Shown: positions 31,201 through 37,727 of the stretch, in pieces
How positions within the stretch are numbered: the stretch's first letter is position 1
Layout of the letters: each line of letters opens with the position of its first letter
NCBI GenBank assembly: GCA_050700055.1
Contig: JBOHGE010000026.1
Location: forward strand, 13,529-77,528
Origin: GCA-003244245 sp050700055
GTDB taxonomy: Bacteria > Actinomycetota > Actinomycetes > Mycobacteriales > Pseudonocardiaceae
Length of the DNA stretch: 64,000 nt
Direction of reading: 5' to 3'
Notes under the pieces: model-generated
Seen by the model: only the letters and a program-made list of their open reading frames with translations
What the model was told of the DNA's origin: nothing
Databases searched by the model: none
Translations under genes and position numbers: made by a program

Positions 31201-32174
31201 TCCTCCGTTGCTTGCCTGATGAGATCGGACAGGCTCATGTCCGGGCGTACCGACAACCGCAGTGGCAACATGTTCGACGCCATGCCCGGTATGCATTTCA
31301 GCACGGCATCCTGCCGGGCCGTAACCGGCAAGCCGACGATCACGTCCCGCGCACTCGTCAGGCGGTGCACATACACCGCCACCGCTGCGATCATAATTCG
31401 GGACCATCGCACCCCCGCTCGACTCGCCGCGAGCCGCAATGTGTCCACACCAGACGGTGGCACATCGGTGACCTGATGAACAAAACTGTCAGGCGTCCCT
31501 GATGACCTGCCGACGAGCCTGGTTGGCTCTGGGCGATCGGCAAAACGCTTTATCCAGTATTCTCGGTCCTGCACAAACTGCTCTGACGCACGGTAGGCCG
31601 AATCACTGTCCAGCAGCTGACGCAACGAGCCGAACACATTGTGATCACACGCTACCCCCTGCGCGAGCGCTGTGTAAATCTCAGCGACTCGTCGCGCAAT
31701 GAGGGAAAAGCCGAATCTATCCATCACGATGTGGTGGTAGCTTTGATACCACCAAAATCGGTCGGCCTTCAATTTGATCAACGCGTAACTGAACAATGAA
31801 CCACACGTGAGATCCATTGGTCGGGCCACGTCGGCCGCCATCCATGCTTGAGCGGCCGTGTGCGGATCAGGTCCTTCGCTGACATCAACGACCGGCATCA
31901 GCCAATCCGGCAACGGCTCGACAATCTGGCACGGCCCATCACCGTCCTCGACGAACCGAACATGCAGTGCGTCGGCCTCTTCAACAACCTGCCGCAGCGC
32001 CATCTCGAACAACACCGGATCAACCGGCCCACCTATCTCCAGATATTCACCAAGCTTATAAACCCGGTTGGCTTTGTTCAGTCGTTGTTCGGCAAACCAA
32101 ATCTCACACTGGGCAGCTGACAGTGACAGAGCAGTACCATCGCCCCCAGACAACATTTCCTCCCCGGCGCTCAC
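28209..32174 (-). CDS. NRPS line 2 loading protein, 5' part: C(starter)-A(Tyr)-PCP-C(cut by TAA)
   Basis: First protein of line 2. The N-terminal condensation domain is of the starter kind: no upstream carrier, and a start (LSLSAAQCEIWFAEQ) like C domains that load an acyl or aryl acid. Its active-site motif is HHIVMDR at 147-153, with Arg in place of the usual Gly. The A domain reads DASTVAAVC, the known Tyr/beta-hydroxy-Tyr code. A PCP (LGGHSLL) and an ordinary L-type C domain follow, but translation ends at TAA 28209-28211 in the sequence FMVL-stop-AGLAALL, where all paralogous C domains in the window have Gln. The start is uncertain: GTG 32174 has no clear ribosome site, while GGAGG lies just before ATG 32156 and TTG 32153. 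No acyl-ligase for the starter is present in the window. Confidence 0.9.
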   Translation of the reverse strand: MSAGEEMLSGGDGTALSLSAAQCEIWFAEQRLNKANRVYKLGEYLEIGGPVDPVLFEMALRQVVEEADALHVRFVEDGDGPCQIVEPLPDWLMPVVDVSEGPDPHTAAQAWMAADVARPMDLTCGSLFSYALIKLKADRFWWYQSYHHIVMDRFGFSLIARRVAEIYTALAQGVACDHNVFGSLRQLLDSDSAYRASEQFVQDREYWIKRFADRPEPTRLVGRSSGTPDSFVHQVTDVPPSGVDTLRLAASRAGVRWSRIMIAAVAVYVHRLTSARDVIVGLPVTARQDAVLKCIPGMASNMLPLRLSVRPDMSLSDLIRQATEEVRATLAHQRYRGEDLHRDLGLPGNIGASFASVINIVSFDYDLHFAGYRTTVHNVSSALTADLLITVWDRRDGSGLRIGLQAHPEVCSADDLAVHQQRFLNLLDAITVADPDRPISRIDILTAEERYRLLVDYNDTAHPVVQACLPVLFEAQVHATPQAVAVVFDNTALTYAQLNAKANRLSRVLIARGVGPERVVALALPRSPELVTCILAVLKAGAGYLPVDPDYPPTRIELMLGAARPMLLLTTAQTLRRIPDEGATPRLVMDDLDTVAVLGAYPDTNPTDADRTGRLLPQHPAYVIYTSGSTGQPRGVVVSHGGVSSLATAQIERFGVGAHSRVLQFASPSFDASVSELCMGLLSGAALVLAPPAQLLPGTPLVALAGRQQVTHVTLPPSALAVLPAEDGLPPATTVVMAGETGPLELVATWSTGRRMINAYGPTETTVCATMSGPLSHATQLPAPIGRPIMNTRVYVLDAGLQPVPPGVVGELYVAGAGLARGYLHQPGLTAQRFVAASYGTSGERMYRTGDLARWRADGNLEFVGRADDQVTIRGFRIEPGEIETVLAGHPDVAQTAVIARQDRPNDQRLVGYVVPARGSAARPDVLRDYLRQRLPGYMVPAALVILDRLPLTFTGKLDRPALPAPEFGSATAGRAPSTPQEQLLCELFAEVLGVARVGVDDDFFELGGHSLLGTRLIARVRATLGVELELRVLFETPTVVGLATQLHHAGQARLALAPYGRPDVVPLSFAQRRLWFLHQMEGPTSLDHSPLYHIPLALRLSGELDNEALRAALGDVVARHESLRTIFPQLDGVPYQRILDTQAAYPRLQVTRTSETELSQTLATAARCGFDLAVEPPVRAELFVLSPDEHVLLVVIHHIAGDGWSMGLLSHDLAAAYAARCQGGAPGWPPLPVQYADYTLWQRQLLGDHTDPDSLLITQLAYWSNTLAGLPEQLDLPADRTRPAVASYRGGQVIVRLDERVHQGLLDLARHGAASLFMVL

Positions 32175-32254
32175 ACATGGAACGTCGACCTACAACCTGC
32201 CCAAAACATTCCCGAGCGAGAGCTCCTTTCGTGGCACGATAACGGCTTAGGACC

Positions 32255-32296
32255 AAGCTAGCGGCAAGGCGCAAGCAAGGTGTAAGCGTGGCGCAA
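32255..32296 (-). promoter_or_regulatory. Putative SARP-type operator and promoter upstream of line 2
   Basis: On the minus strand three heptamers lie in one direction with exact 11-bp spacing: TTGCGCC (32296-32290), TTACACC (32285-32279) and TTGCGCC (32274-32268). Heptameric direct repeats spaced by 4 bp are the known binding pattern of Streptomyces antibiotic regulatory proteins (SARP/AfsR family), which sit over the -35 position. A candidate -10 hexamer, TAGCTT (32260-32255), follows 7 bp after the last repeat, as expected for such promoters. It would drive the line 2 synthetases starting near 32174. Spacing is seen directly; binding is inferred. Confidence 0.5.
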
Positions 32297-32306
32297 TGAC
32301 GGTGAG

Positions 32307-32323
32307 CAGGCCCCAAAGGGCTG
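32307..32323 (-). terminator. Weak hairpin after the SRPBCC gene
   Basis: The sequence CAGCCCTTTGGGGCCTG on the minus strand can fold into a short stem with one bulged base, 23-39 nt after the SRPBCC stop at 32346. There is no U-tract. It could be a weak terminator separating the tailoring operon from the line 2 promoter, but the support is only positional. Confidence 0.2.
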
Positions 32324-32345
32324 GTATGCGAGCGGACGGTCACGT

Positions 32346-33083
32346 CTAGGCGAATACCCCGTCCAGCCACAACTGCCACGCCTGCTCGGCCTTGTCCCGG
32401 TCGACGTCGCGAGCGAACAGGTGGTGACGCAAGCCGACCGGCCAGCCCCACGCATTCCCACCGAAAAAGCGGTAAAGTGCGTCCTCGGTGCGCAGGCCGA
32501 TGAAAAGTGGACTCAGATAGTCCACTACCGCCTCTAGCGGATCAAAACCCGTAAGAACCAGTCGCACCGCATCGCCTTGGGTGACGTCATCAACAAGCCT
32601 GAGTTGTCGACGAAGCACCGTGAACGCATTGGCCCGGGTGGCAGCCGCCGGCCCGTGAGCTTCCAGGTAAGTCGCGGACTGGCCACTAAAGTATCGCAGG
32701 TACTGCTCCAGGGTGTGGTGGTAAAAGTCCGTATGCTTGTCGGCAGCGTCGGTATGGGTTTTCCACTCGTCCCCAACGATGCCGCTGTGCACCCGGCGGA
32801 CGACGGTATGCAGTACACTGCCGCCGTTATCGCGCGCCTCGATGCGATACTCCAGGGCGACCGACAACCCGTCTTCGCCGTCGTGGCGGAGGGCAAACCT
32901 CCGCGGCGGATCCCAGACAGTCACGGTAGCCAGACCACCGGAAACCATCCCGCCCTCGCACGGCTCGATTTCCATCGGATACAACCATCCCAGGTTGCCC
33001 GGGCCGGTGGCGACCGCGTCCCAGACCTGCTCAGATCCGGCCGGCAGCTCGTTGCATCGGCGGATCTCGAATTCCTCAGTCAT
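32346..33083 (-). CDS. SRPBCC (START/AHSA1-like) domain protein
   Basis: A 245-residue protein of the SRPBCC ligand-binding fold. The N-terminus (FEIRRCNELPAGSEQVWDAVATGPG) followed by an aromatic-rich strand is typical of actinobacterial AHSA1/START-like proteins, which have a deep hydrophobic pocket. I chose ATG 33083 because GAGGAG stands just before it; the open frame extends 11 codons further upstream without a ribosome site. The C-terminal half (QYLRYFSG, SPLFIGLRTEDALYRFFG) also fits this group, which is often called a polyketide cyclase or activator of Hsp90 ATPase relative without a proven reaction. It is the last gene of the tailoring group, 48 nt after the permease. Its role in peptide maturation is unknown. 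Its first residues and even its ribosome site resemble those of the halogenase gene and of the micro-ORF at 36099. Confidence 0.8.
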   Translation of the reverse strand: MTEEFEIRRCNELPAGSEQVWDAVATGPGNLGWLYPMEIEPCEGGMVSGGLATVTVWDPPRRFALRHDGEDGLSVALEYRIEARDNGGSVLHTVVRRVHSGIVGDEWKTHTDAADKHTDFYHHTLEQYLRYFSGQSATYLEAHGPAAATRANAFTVLRRQLRLVDDVTQGDAVRLVLTGFDPLEAVVDYLSPLFIGLRTEDALYRFFGGNAWGWPVGLRHHLFARDVDRDKAEQAWQLWLDGVFA

Positions 33084-33131
33084 GGTCACTACTCCTCGAT
33101 CACCATCAGCTGTCATCCATTTAACAGTATT

Positions 33132-33953
33132 CTATTCGAGCCGCCGATATTGCCGCACCGCCAATGTGGAGAAGATGGCCAGAATCCCGATGGTCCAGGC
33201 CAACGACGCCAGCACAGGTGTTGTGGTTGGTCCGCCGAGGGTCAGTGCGCGTAGCGCGTCGGCGATATTGCTCAGTGGGTTGATTTTGACGAATTCCTGC
33301 AGCCAGCCGGGCAGGGTGCGGGTGGGCACGAATAGGGAGCTGACGAACATCAGGGGCACCATCCAGATGGTCCCCGCCGTGTTCACCGTCTCCACGCTGC
33401 GCACGGCCAGCCCGATCCAGGCCCCGATCCACGCCAATGCCACCCCGAACGCGATTGCGAGCAGGAACGCACCCACTATCGGGACAATACCGGTCGAGAA
33501 GCGAAACCCCAGAACAGTGCCCACGACGATGAGTAACACGATGTTGAACGCGCAGCGCAGAGCATCCGAGAATATCCGGCCGGACAGCACCGCGGAACGG
33601 GCGATGGGCAATGACCGGAACCGATCGACGATACCCTGAGAGACGTCGGTGTGTACCCCGATCGCGGTGCTGAAAACGGTCAATGCGAGGAACTGCGTGA
33701 CGATTCCGGGGACCACGAAATCAATGTAGTTACCCGTCTCGCGGCCGATCACTCCGCCGAACATGAAGGTGAACAGCAAGAGGAACATGATCGGCTGGGC
33801 GGTGGACCACAGCGCCAGCCCACGGATGCGGAAGAGATGGAGCAGATGACGATGGGTGAGCGCCAGCGTATGTCGCACCAGTCGTCGCACGCTGGACCGC
33901 GCGGATGATCCGGGTCGGACAGCGTCGGTGTGCTCCATCGCGACAATACTCAC
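33132..33953 (-). CDS. ABC-2 type exporter permease (DrrB-like)
   Basis: A 273-residue integral membrane protein with about six hydrophobic segments, in the arrangement of ABC-2 type permeases such as DrrB. The first segment contains QPIMFLLLFTFMFGG, followed by the conserved loop with IVDRFRSLPIARSAVLSGR, which is the family hallmark. It most likely pairs with the ATPase encoded immediately upstream and exports the peptide product, also giving self-protection. The GTG start at 33953 overlaps the ATPase stop as GTGA, so the two are translationally coupled. No truncation is visible. The transported compound is inferred from context only. Confidence 0.92.
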   Translation of the reverse strand: MSIVAMEHTDAVRPGSSARSSVRRLVRHTLALTHRHLLHLFRIRGLALWSTAQPIMFLLLFTFMFGGVIGRETGNYIDFVVPGIVTQFLALTVFSTAIGVHTDVSQGIVDRFRSLPIARSAVLSGRIFSDALRCAFNIVLLIVVGTVLGFRFSTGIVPIVGAFLLAIAFGVALAWIGAWIGLAVRSVETVNTAGTIWMVPLMFVSSLFVPTRTLPGWLQEFVKINPLSNIADALRALTLGGPTTTPVLASLAWTIGILAIFSTLAVRQYRRLE

Positions 33954-34954
33954 GCGGCGCTCGTTCCTGGCTCGTTCATCTCGGCACAGTGACCGGTGAG
34001 CTGCAGGAAGACGTCGTCCAGACTCGGGCGGCGCAGCGCCAGGTCGGCGATCACGATCCCGCCATCGTCGAGCCGGCGGATCGCTGCGGTGACCAGCGCG
34101 GTGTCGTCGGCCGGGACACTGACCAGCTTTGTGCCGTGGTTGATGCTGGGCGGCGCGCCGGTGAGCCTGGCCAGCTCAGCCGCCACGGCGTCTAGCTTGA
34201 CGGGGTCGGCGGGGCGCACCTCGAGCACTTGCCCGCCGGTCCGCCGCTTGAGCTCGTCGGACGTGCCGCGGGCGATCACCCGGCCAAGGTCGAGAACGAC
34301 GATCTCATCCGCGAGTTGGTCGGCCTCATCCAGATACTGGGTGGTGAGCAGCACGGTGGTGCCCTGCGCCACCAGCTCGCGAATGATTCCCCACATCCCG
34401 ATCCGGCTGCGCGGGTCCAGGCCGGTGGTGGGCTCATCCAGAAACAGCACTTGAGGTCGTCCTACCAGGCTGGCAGCGAGGTCGAGTCGGCGTCGCATGC
34501 CTCCCGAGTACGTCTTGGCAGGACGCGACCCGGCGTCGGTAAGGTCGAAATGTTCGATCAGTTCTTTGGCGCGGTGCCGTGCCTGGGAACGGCTCAGGTC
34601 GAGCAGCCGGCCGATGAGCTGGAGGTTCTCCGAGCCTGTGAGGTTGCCATCGACGGCAGCGTATTGGCCGGTCAATCCGATCATTGTCCGTACCTGCGCG
34701 GCTTGGTGGACGACGTCGTAGTTGCCCACGCTCGCCCGACCTGACGTGGGGATAAGTAGCGTGGCGAGGATGCGGACCGCCGTGGTCTTGCCCGATCCAT
34801 TCGGCCCGAGCAGGCCGAGCACGGTGCCTGAGAGCACCTCCAGGTCGATCCCGTCGAGCGCCCGAGTAGGCCCGAACGACTTGGCCAGGGCTTGCGTCTG
34901 AATGGCAATGGTCACAGCTTCGGCCAATTCACCATCTGTACTACCTTTCTCCAT
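33950..34954 (-). CDS. ABC transporter ATP-binding protein (DrrA-like)
   Basis: A 334-residue nucleotide-binding subunit. Walker A is GPNGSGKTT at 50-58, the signature is YSGGMRRR near 149, Walker B with D-loop is VLFLDEPTTGLD near 169-180, and the switch position carries Gln (LTTQYLDEAD) instead of His. That change is usual for DrrA-type drug exporters and does not by itself mean loss of function. The C-terminal extension after about residue 230 matches the DrrA group. It is coupled to the permease by a GTGA overlap and lies 78 nt after the methyltransferase stop. The ribosome site before ATG 34954 is weak, so a GTG about 13 codons later (near TIAIQTQ) remains possible. Confidence 0.92.
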   Translation of the reverse strand: MEKGSTDGELAEAVTIAIQTQALAKSFGPTRALDGIDLEVLSGTVLGLLGPNGSGKTTAVRILATLLIPTSGRASVGNYDVVHQAAQVRTMIGLTGQYAAVDGNLTGSENLQLIGRLLDLSRSQARHRAKELIEHFDLTDAGSRPAKTYSGGMRRRLDLAASLVGRPQVLFLDEPTTGLDPRSRIGMWGIIRELVAQGTTVLLTTQYLDEADQLADEIVVLDLGRVIARGTSDELKRRTGGQVLEVRPADPVKLDAVAAELARLTGAPPSINHGTKLVSVPADDTALVTAAIRRLDDGGIVIADLALRRPSLDDVFLQLTGHCAEMNEPGTSAA

Positions 34955-35032
34955 GCCTCGGCGCGAGGCTACAGGTCCAGCCTGGCGCAGCGGCGCAAGC
35001 AGCGCGCAATCATCGTGGTGCCGTCCGCGGTG

Positions 35033-36082
35033 TCACCGCACTGGCACACAGCCAACAGCGAAGACCGCGACACGAGGGAGACAGGCGCGATAAGACCCCT
35101 CCTGTTCCGGCGCACTGTCGACGCTGAGGGTTCCGAAGCAGGATTCCGCGAGCGAGAGAACCCGCTTCAGGACATCCACCGACTGCCCATCTCCGAGACC
35201 CACCAAGCCGTACATCTGATACAGGTACTGAGCTAACGCGAGTCCCGCTGCCGCTGGTGACATACCCGGGGCGATGATGGGATCAAGCAGCGGCCGGCTG
35301 ATGATATTCTCAAAACCTGCGTCGCGGAGTGCGTTGGTGAGGGTTTCAGATCCGTAGTGTTGATACTCGTGTCCGTTACGTGAATAGGGGTGTACCACCT
35401 CGGAGAACCACCGGGAGACGGCCGAATCGGGTTCGAAGTCATGCAGGACGACTCGCCCTCCTGGTCTGGTGACCCGATAAGCCTCCTGACAAGTTTTCAT
35501 CAGTCCGGCATGGTCGAGATGATGGGTCCCATAGGCGCAGAGGACACCGTCGAGACAGTCATCGCGCAGGATCAATCGCTGGGCTGGCTGCCATAGGGCG
35601 GGTAACCCGGCTTCGAGCGCCGCCTCTACCATGGCGGGGGTGATATCACTGGTCACGATCACCGAACTGGGTGACGACAGGACAGCAGCTTGCGCGATGC
35701 GCGCAACAAGTCCATCACCACCCAAGACGTCGAGGATCACCAGTGGATCTGCGTTCAATAAATCAGGCGTGGAGCCGCGGTGAGCAAAAAGGTTGAGAAG
35801 AACCCGAGTTCCCTGCGCTCGGGCAAAAGTCAGGCGCTGTGCCTGACGGTAGCTGTCACCTCGGCCTCCGTCTACGTCATCCGAGAACTCACGCGCTCCG
35901 TTGAGAAGCCGGGTCCCGACTTCGCGAACAGCAACGTCGACACGCGTGGCGTCGACAAGAGCATGGCACCCAGGGTGATCGCGCTTGAGCTGTCCGAGAA
36001 AGGCAAGCATACGCGCTTGACGGCGTTGATCTACCAGAACGCGCCTTGGAACGGCATGCGAACCCGATGCGGCAATGGTCAC
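35033..36082 (-). CDS. SAM-dependent methyltransferase
   Basis: A 349-residue class I methyltransferase. The SAM-binding motif is VILDVLGGDG at about 115-124, an altered form of the usual DxGxGxG, followed by an acidic loop in TSDITPAMV and a post-motif GGRVVLHDFEPDS. A long N-terminal helical region of about 100 residues precedes the fold, as in O-methyltransferases that act on aromatic or carrier-bound substrates. The GTG start at 36082 has AAGAAAGAGAG before it. It lies 16 nt after the micro-ORF and 112 nt after the halogenase. A plausible job is O-methylation of the (N-methyl-)Tyr residue or of another hydroxyl group made by the pathway; C-methylation cannot be excluded. Substrate is inference from neighbours. 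Confidence 0.78.
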   Translation of the reverse strand: MTIAASGSHAVPRRVLVDQRRQARMLAFLGQLKRDHPGCHALVDATRVDVAVREVGTRLLNGAREFSDDVDGGRGDSYRQAQRLTFARAQGTRVLLNLFAHRGSTPDLLNADPLVILDVLGGDGLVARIAQAAVLSSPSSVIVTSDITPAMVEAALEAGLPALWQPAQRLILRDDCLDGVLCAYGTHHLDHAGLMKTCQEAYRVTRPGGRVVLHDFEPDSAVSRWFSEVVHPYSRNGHEYQHYGSETLTNALRDAGFENIISRPLLDPIIAPGMSPAAAGLALAQYLYQMYGLVGLGDGQSVDVLKRVLSLAESCFGTLSVDSAPEQEGSYRACLPRVAVFAVGCVPVR

Positions 36083-36098
36083 GACACTCTCTTTCTTA

Positions 36099-36167
36099 TT
36101 ATTCCCAGACCTGTTCGGGGGTCGCCGGCAGCTCGGTCTTCCGACGAAGCCCGAATTTCTGAGCCAT
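36099..36167 (-). CDS. 22-codon micro-ORF, remnant of an SRPBCC gene start or leader
   Basis: A short frame MAQKFGLRRKTELPATPEQVWE followed by TAA sits between the halogenase and the methyltransferase, with AAAGGAC about 10 nt before its ATG. The peptide closely resembles the first ~20 residues of the SRPBCC protein at 33083 and of the halogenase at 37706. In SRPBCC proteins this stretch leads directly into the first helix, so the frame ends just where the fold would begin. I read it as the remnant of a deleted SRPBCC gene; it may also serve as a short coupling leader for the methyltransferase that starts 16 nt later. Expression is not shown. Confidence 0.45.
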   Translation of the reverse strand: MAQKFGLRRKTELPATPEQVWE

Positions 36168-36194
36168 GATTATGTCCTTTATTCGCTGTCGCGT

Positions 36195-37706
36195 TTACCG
36201 GCGTGCCAGGCCCAGCCGTGGCTTTGTCACTACGTAAAGCCCTCGGACCGCCTCCTCAGGTGACCGAGCGAAGTGCATGAACGACTCCATGAATTTAATT
36301 CGAGCCTGTACGGTTTCTTGTTCCCCAGACGCCATCGAGTCAAATTTTACCTTATGCTGCGCCCAGGCAATCTGCTCCATGTGCGCCTTGGCTGCCGATG
36401 TTCGGACGAGATCGAGTGTCGCTTGGGTGTCACGCAAGTCTTCGATACCGGATACGATGTTCACAAACATCTGTCTTAGATCATCGACATTGCAATCATG
36501 TAACGTGAGACGCTGCGCTTCCCGGAAATAAGATTCCTTGCCGCTGTGCTGCTGGTAGAATTCGGAGACGAGTACCAATAATCGGAGATAGGCTTGCCGG
36601 TAGGCATGTTCGTAGAGATCCGCTGCCTCTTTTTCCTCGACTTCGCCCCGGATTACGCTGGTCAGACTGGCTGCGGCCAGCAGTGCGCTGAACATGGCGA
36701 GGTGCACCCCTGTCGAAAGCAAGGGATCCAAGAAGCATGCGGCGTCGCCCACGAGAAAGTAACCGGGACCGGTAAAACTTTCCGTGGTGTACGAGTAATC
36801 CTGCTCGATGCGTAGCGGTGTGACCAGCTCGGCAGGCGCTAGCATGTCGGCAATTGCCGGACACTTGCGGATCGTCTCGTGGTAGACATCGTCCGCACTT
36901 GCCCCTTCTTCTCTCTTTGCCTTGAAGACTTCCTTATGGGTTACCAGTCCGACGCTGAGCGTACCGTCATGCAGCGGAATTCCCCAGTACCAGCCGTCCG
37001 GCACGGAGCAGACCACTATCGCACCTTCCGGGCCGACGGGAAGCTTTTTCACACCTTCCCAGTATCCCCAGATGGCGATGTTTTTGAACGCCTCATGATA
37101 GCGTCGATTGTGTAAATGACGCGTCGTCATCAGGCCCGCTCGACCTGACGCGTCGATGAGAAAATCGAAAGTGGTTTCTCGAATTTTGCTACTCTGGTCA
37201 GCCGGTGACCAGACCGCAGCGCATGGTCGGCCATCATCGAATTGCAGCCGCTTGACCTCTACTCCTTCCATAACTTTTACCTCTTGATCCTTCGCGTGCT
37301 CAAGGAGGAGATGGTCGAAATCCGAGCGCAGCACCTGATAGGAGTACGGACCGTTCTCGGATGGGTCACCGAAGTTAAATTCCCACTGCTCTTCTCCCCA
37401 CGTAAGATACGCTCCCCGCTTCCGCTGGAAGCCATACGCATCAATTTTTTCTCGGGCGCCGAGCAGGTCCAAAACCGGCATGCAGGACGGTAGCAGTGAC
37501 TCGCCGATGTGATACCGGGGAAATACCGCCTTCTCCATGAGCGTCACATCCAGGCCTTCACGAGCCAGGAGAGTGGCGACGGTAGAACCAGCTGGTCCAC
37601 CACCAACTACCAAAACCTGCGTATGGTCAGTGTCGGCTACGTCCCTGATTTGTTCGGGGGTGGTGGATAGTGGGGTTTCCCGGTGGATCTCGAATTCCTG
37701 TGCCAT
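36195..37706 (-). CDS. FADH2-dependent halogenase, phenol/NRPS type
   Basis: A 503-residue flavin-dependent halogenase. It has the FAD motif GGGPAG at 35-40, PRYHIGESLLPS at 63-74, the halogenase motif WYWGIP at 239-244 and GDAACFLDPLLSTGVHLA from about 320. Overall it resembles glycopeptide halogenases such as BhaA, which chlorinate Tyr-derived residues while bound to an NRPS carrier, rather than free-tryptophan enzymes. The likely target is a Tyr-type residue of either line, for example the N-methyl-Tyr made by both. No flavin reductase is seen here, so one must be supplied from elsewhere. The first ~27 residues before the FAD domain match the start of the nearby SRPBCC protein and look like an acquired N-terminus. 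ATG 37706 follows AGGGAG. Halide and position of attack are not readable from sequence. Confidence 0.93.
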   Translation of the reverse strand: MAQEFEIHRETPLSTTPEQIRDVADTDHTQVLVVGGGPAGSTVATLLAREGLDVTLMEKAVFPRYHIGESLLPSCMPVLDLLGAREKIDAYGFQRKRGAYLTWGEEQWEFNFGDPSENGPYSYQVLRSDFDHLLLEHAKDQEVKVMEGVEVKRLQFDDGRPCAAVWSPADQSSKIRETTFDFLIDASGRAGLMTTRHLHNRRYHEAFKNIAIWGYWEGVKKLPVGPEGAIVVCSVPDGWYWGIPLHDGTLSVGLVTHKEVFKAKREEGASADDVYHETIRKCPAIADMLAPAELVTPLRIEQDYSYTTESFTGPGYFLVGDAACFLDPLLSTGVHLAMFSALLAAASLTSVIRGEVEEKEAADLYEHAYRQAYLRLLVLVSEFYQQHSGKESYFREAQRLTLHDCNVDDLRQMFVNIVSGIEDLRDTQATLDLVRTSAAKAHMEQIAWAQHKVKFDSMASGEQETVQARIKFMESFMHFARSPEEAVRGLYVVTKPRLGLARR

Positions 37707-37727
37707 GGTTACGCTCCCTTATCACGA

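Noticed and set aside
34310..34345. Gln in place of the H-loop His in the ABC ATPase as a sign of inactivation
   Set aside because: DrrA-type exporters regularly have TTQYLDEAD at this position.
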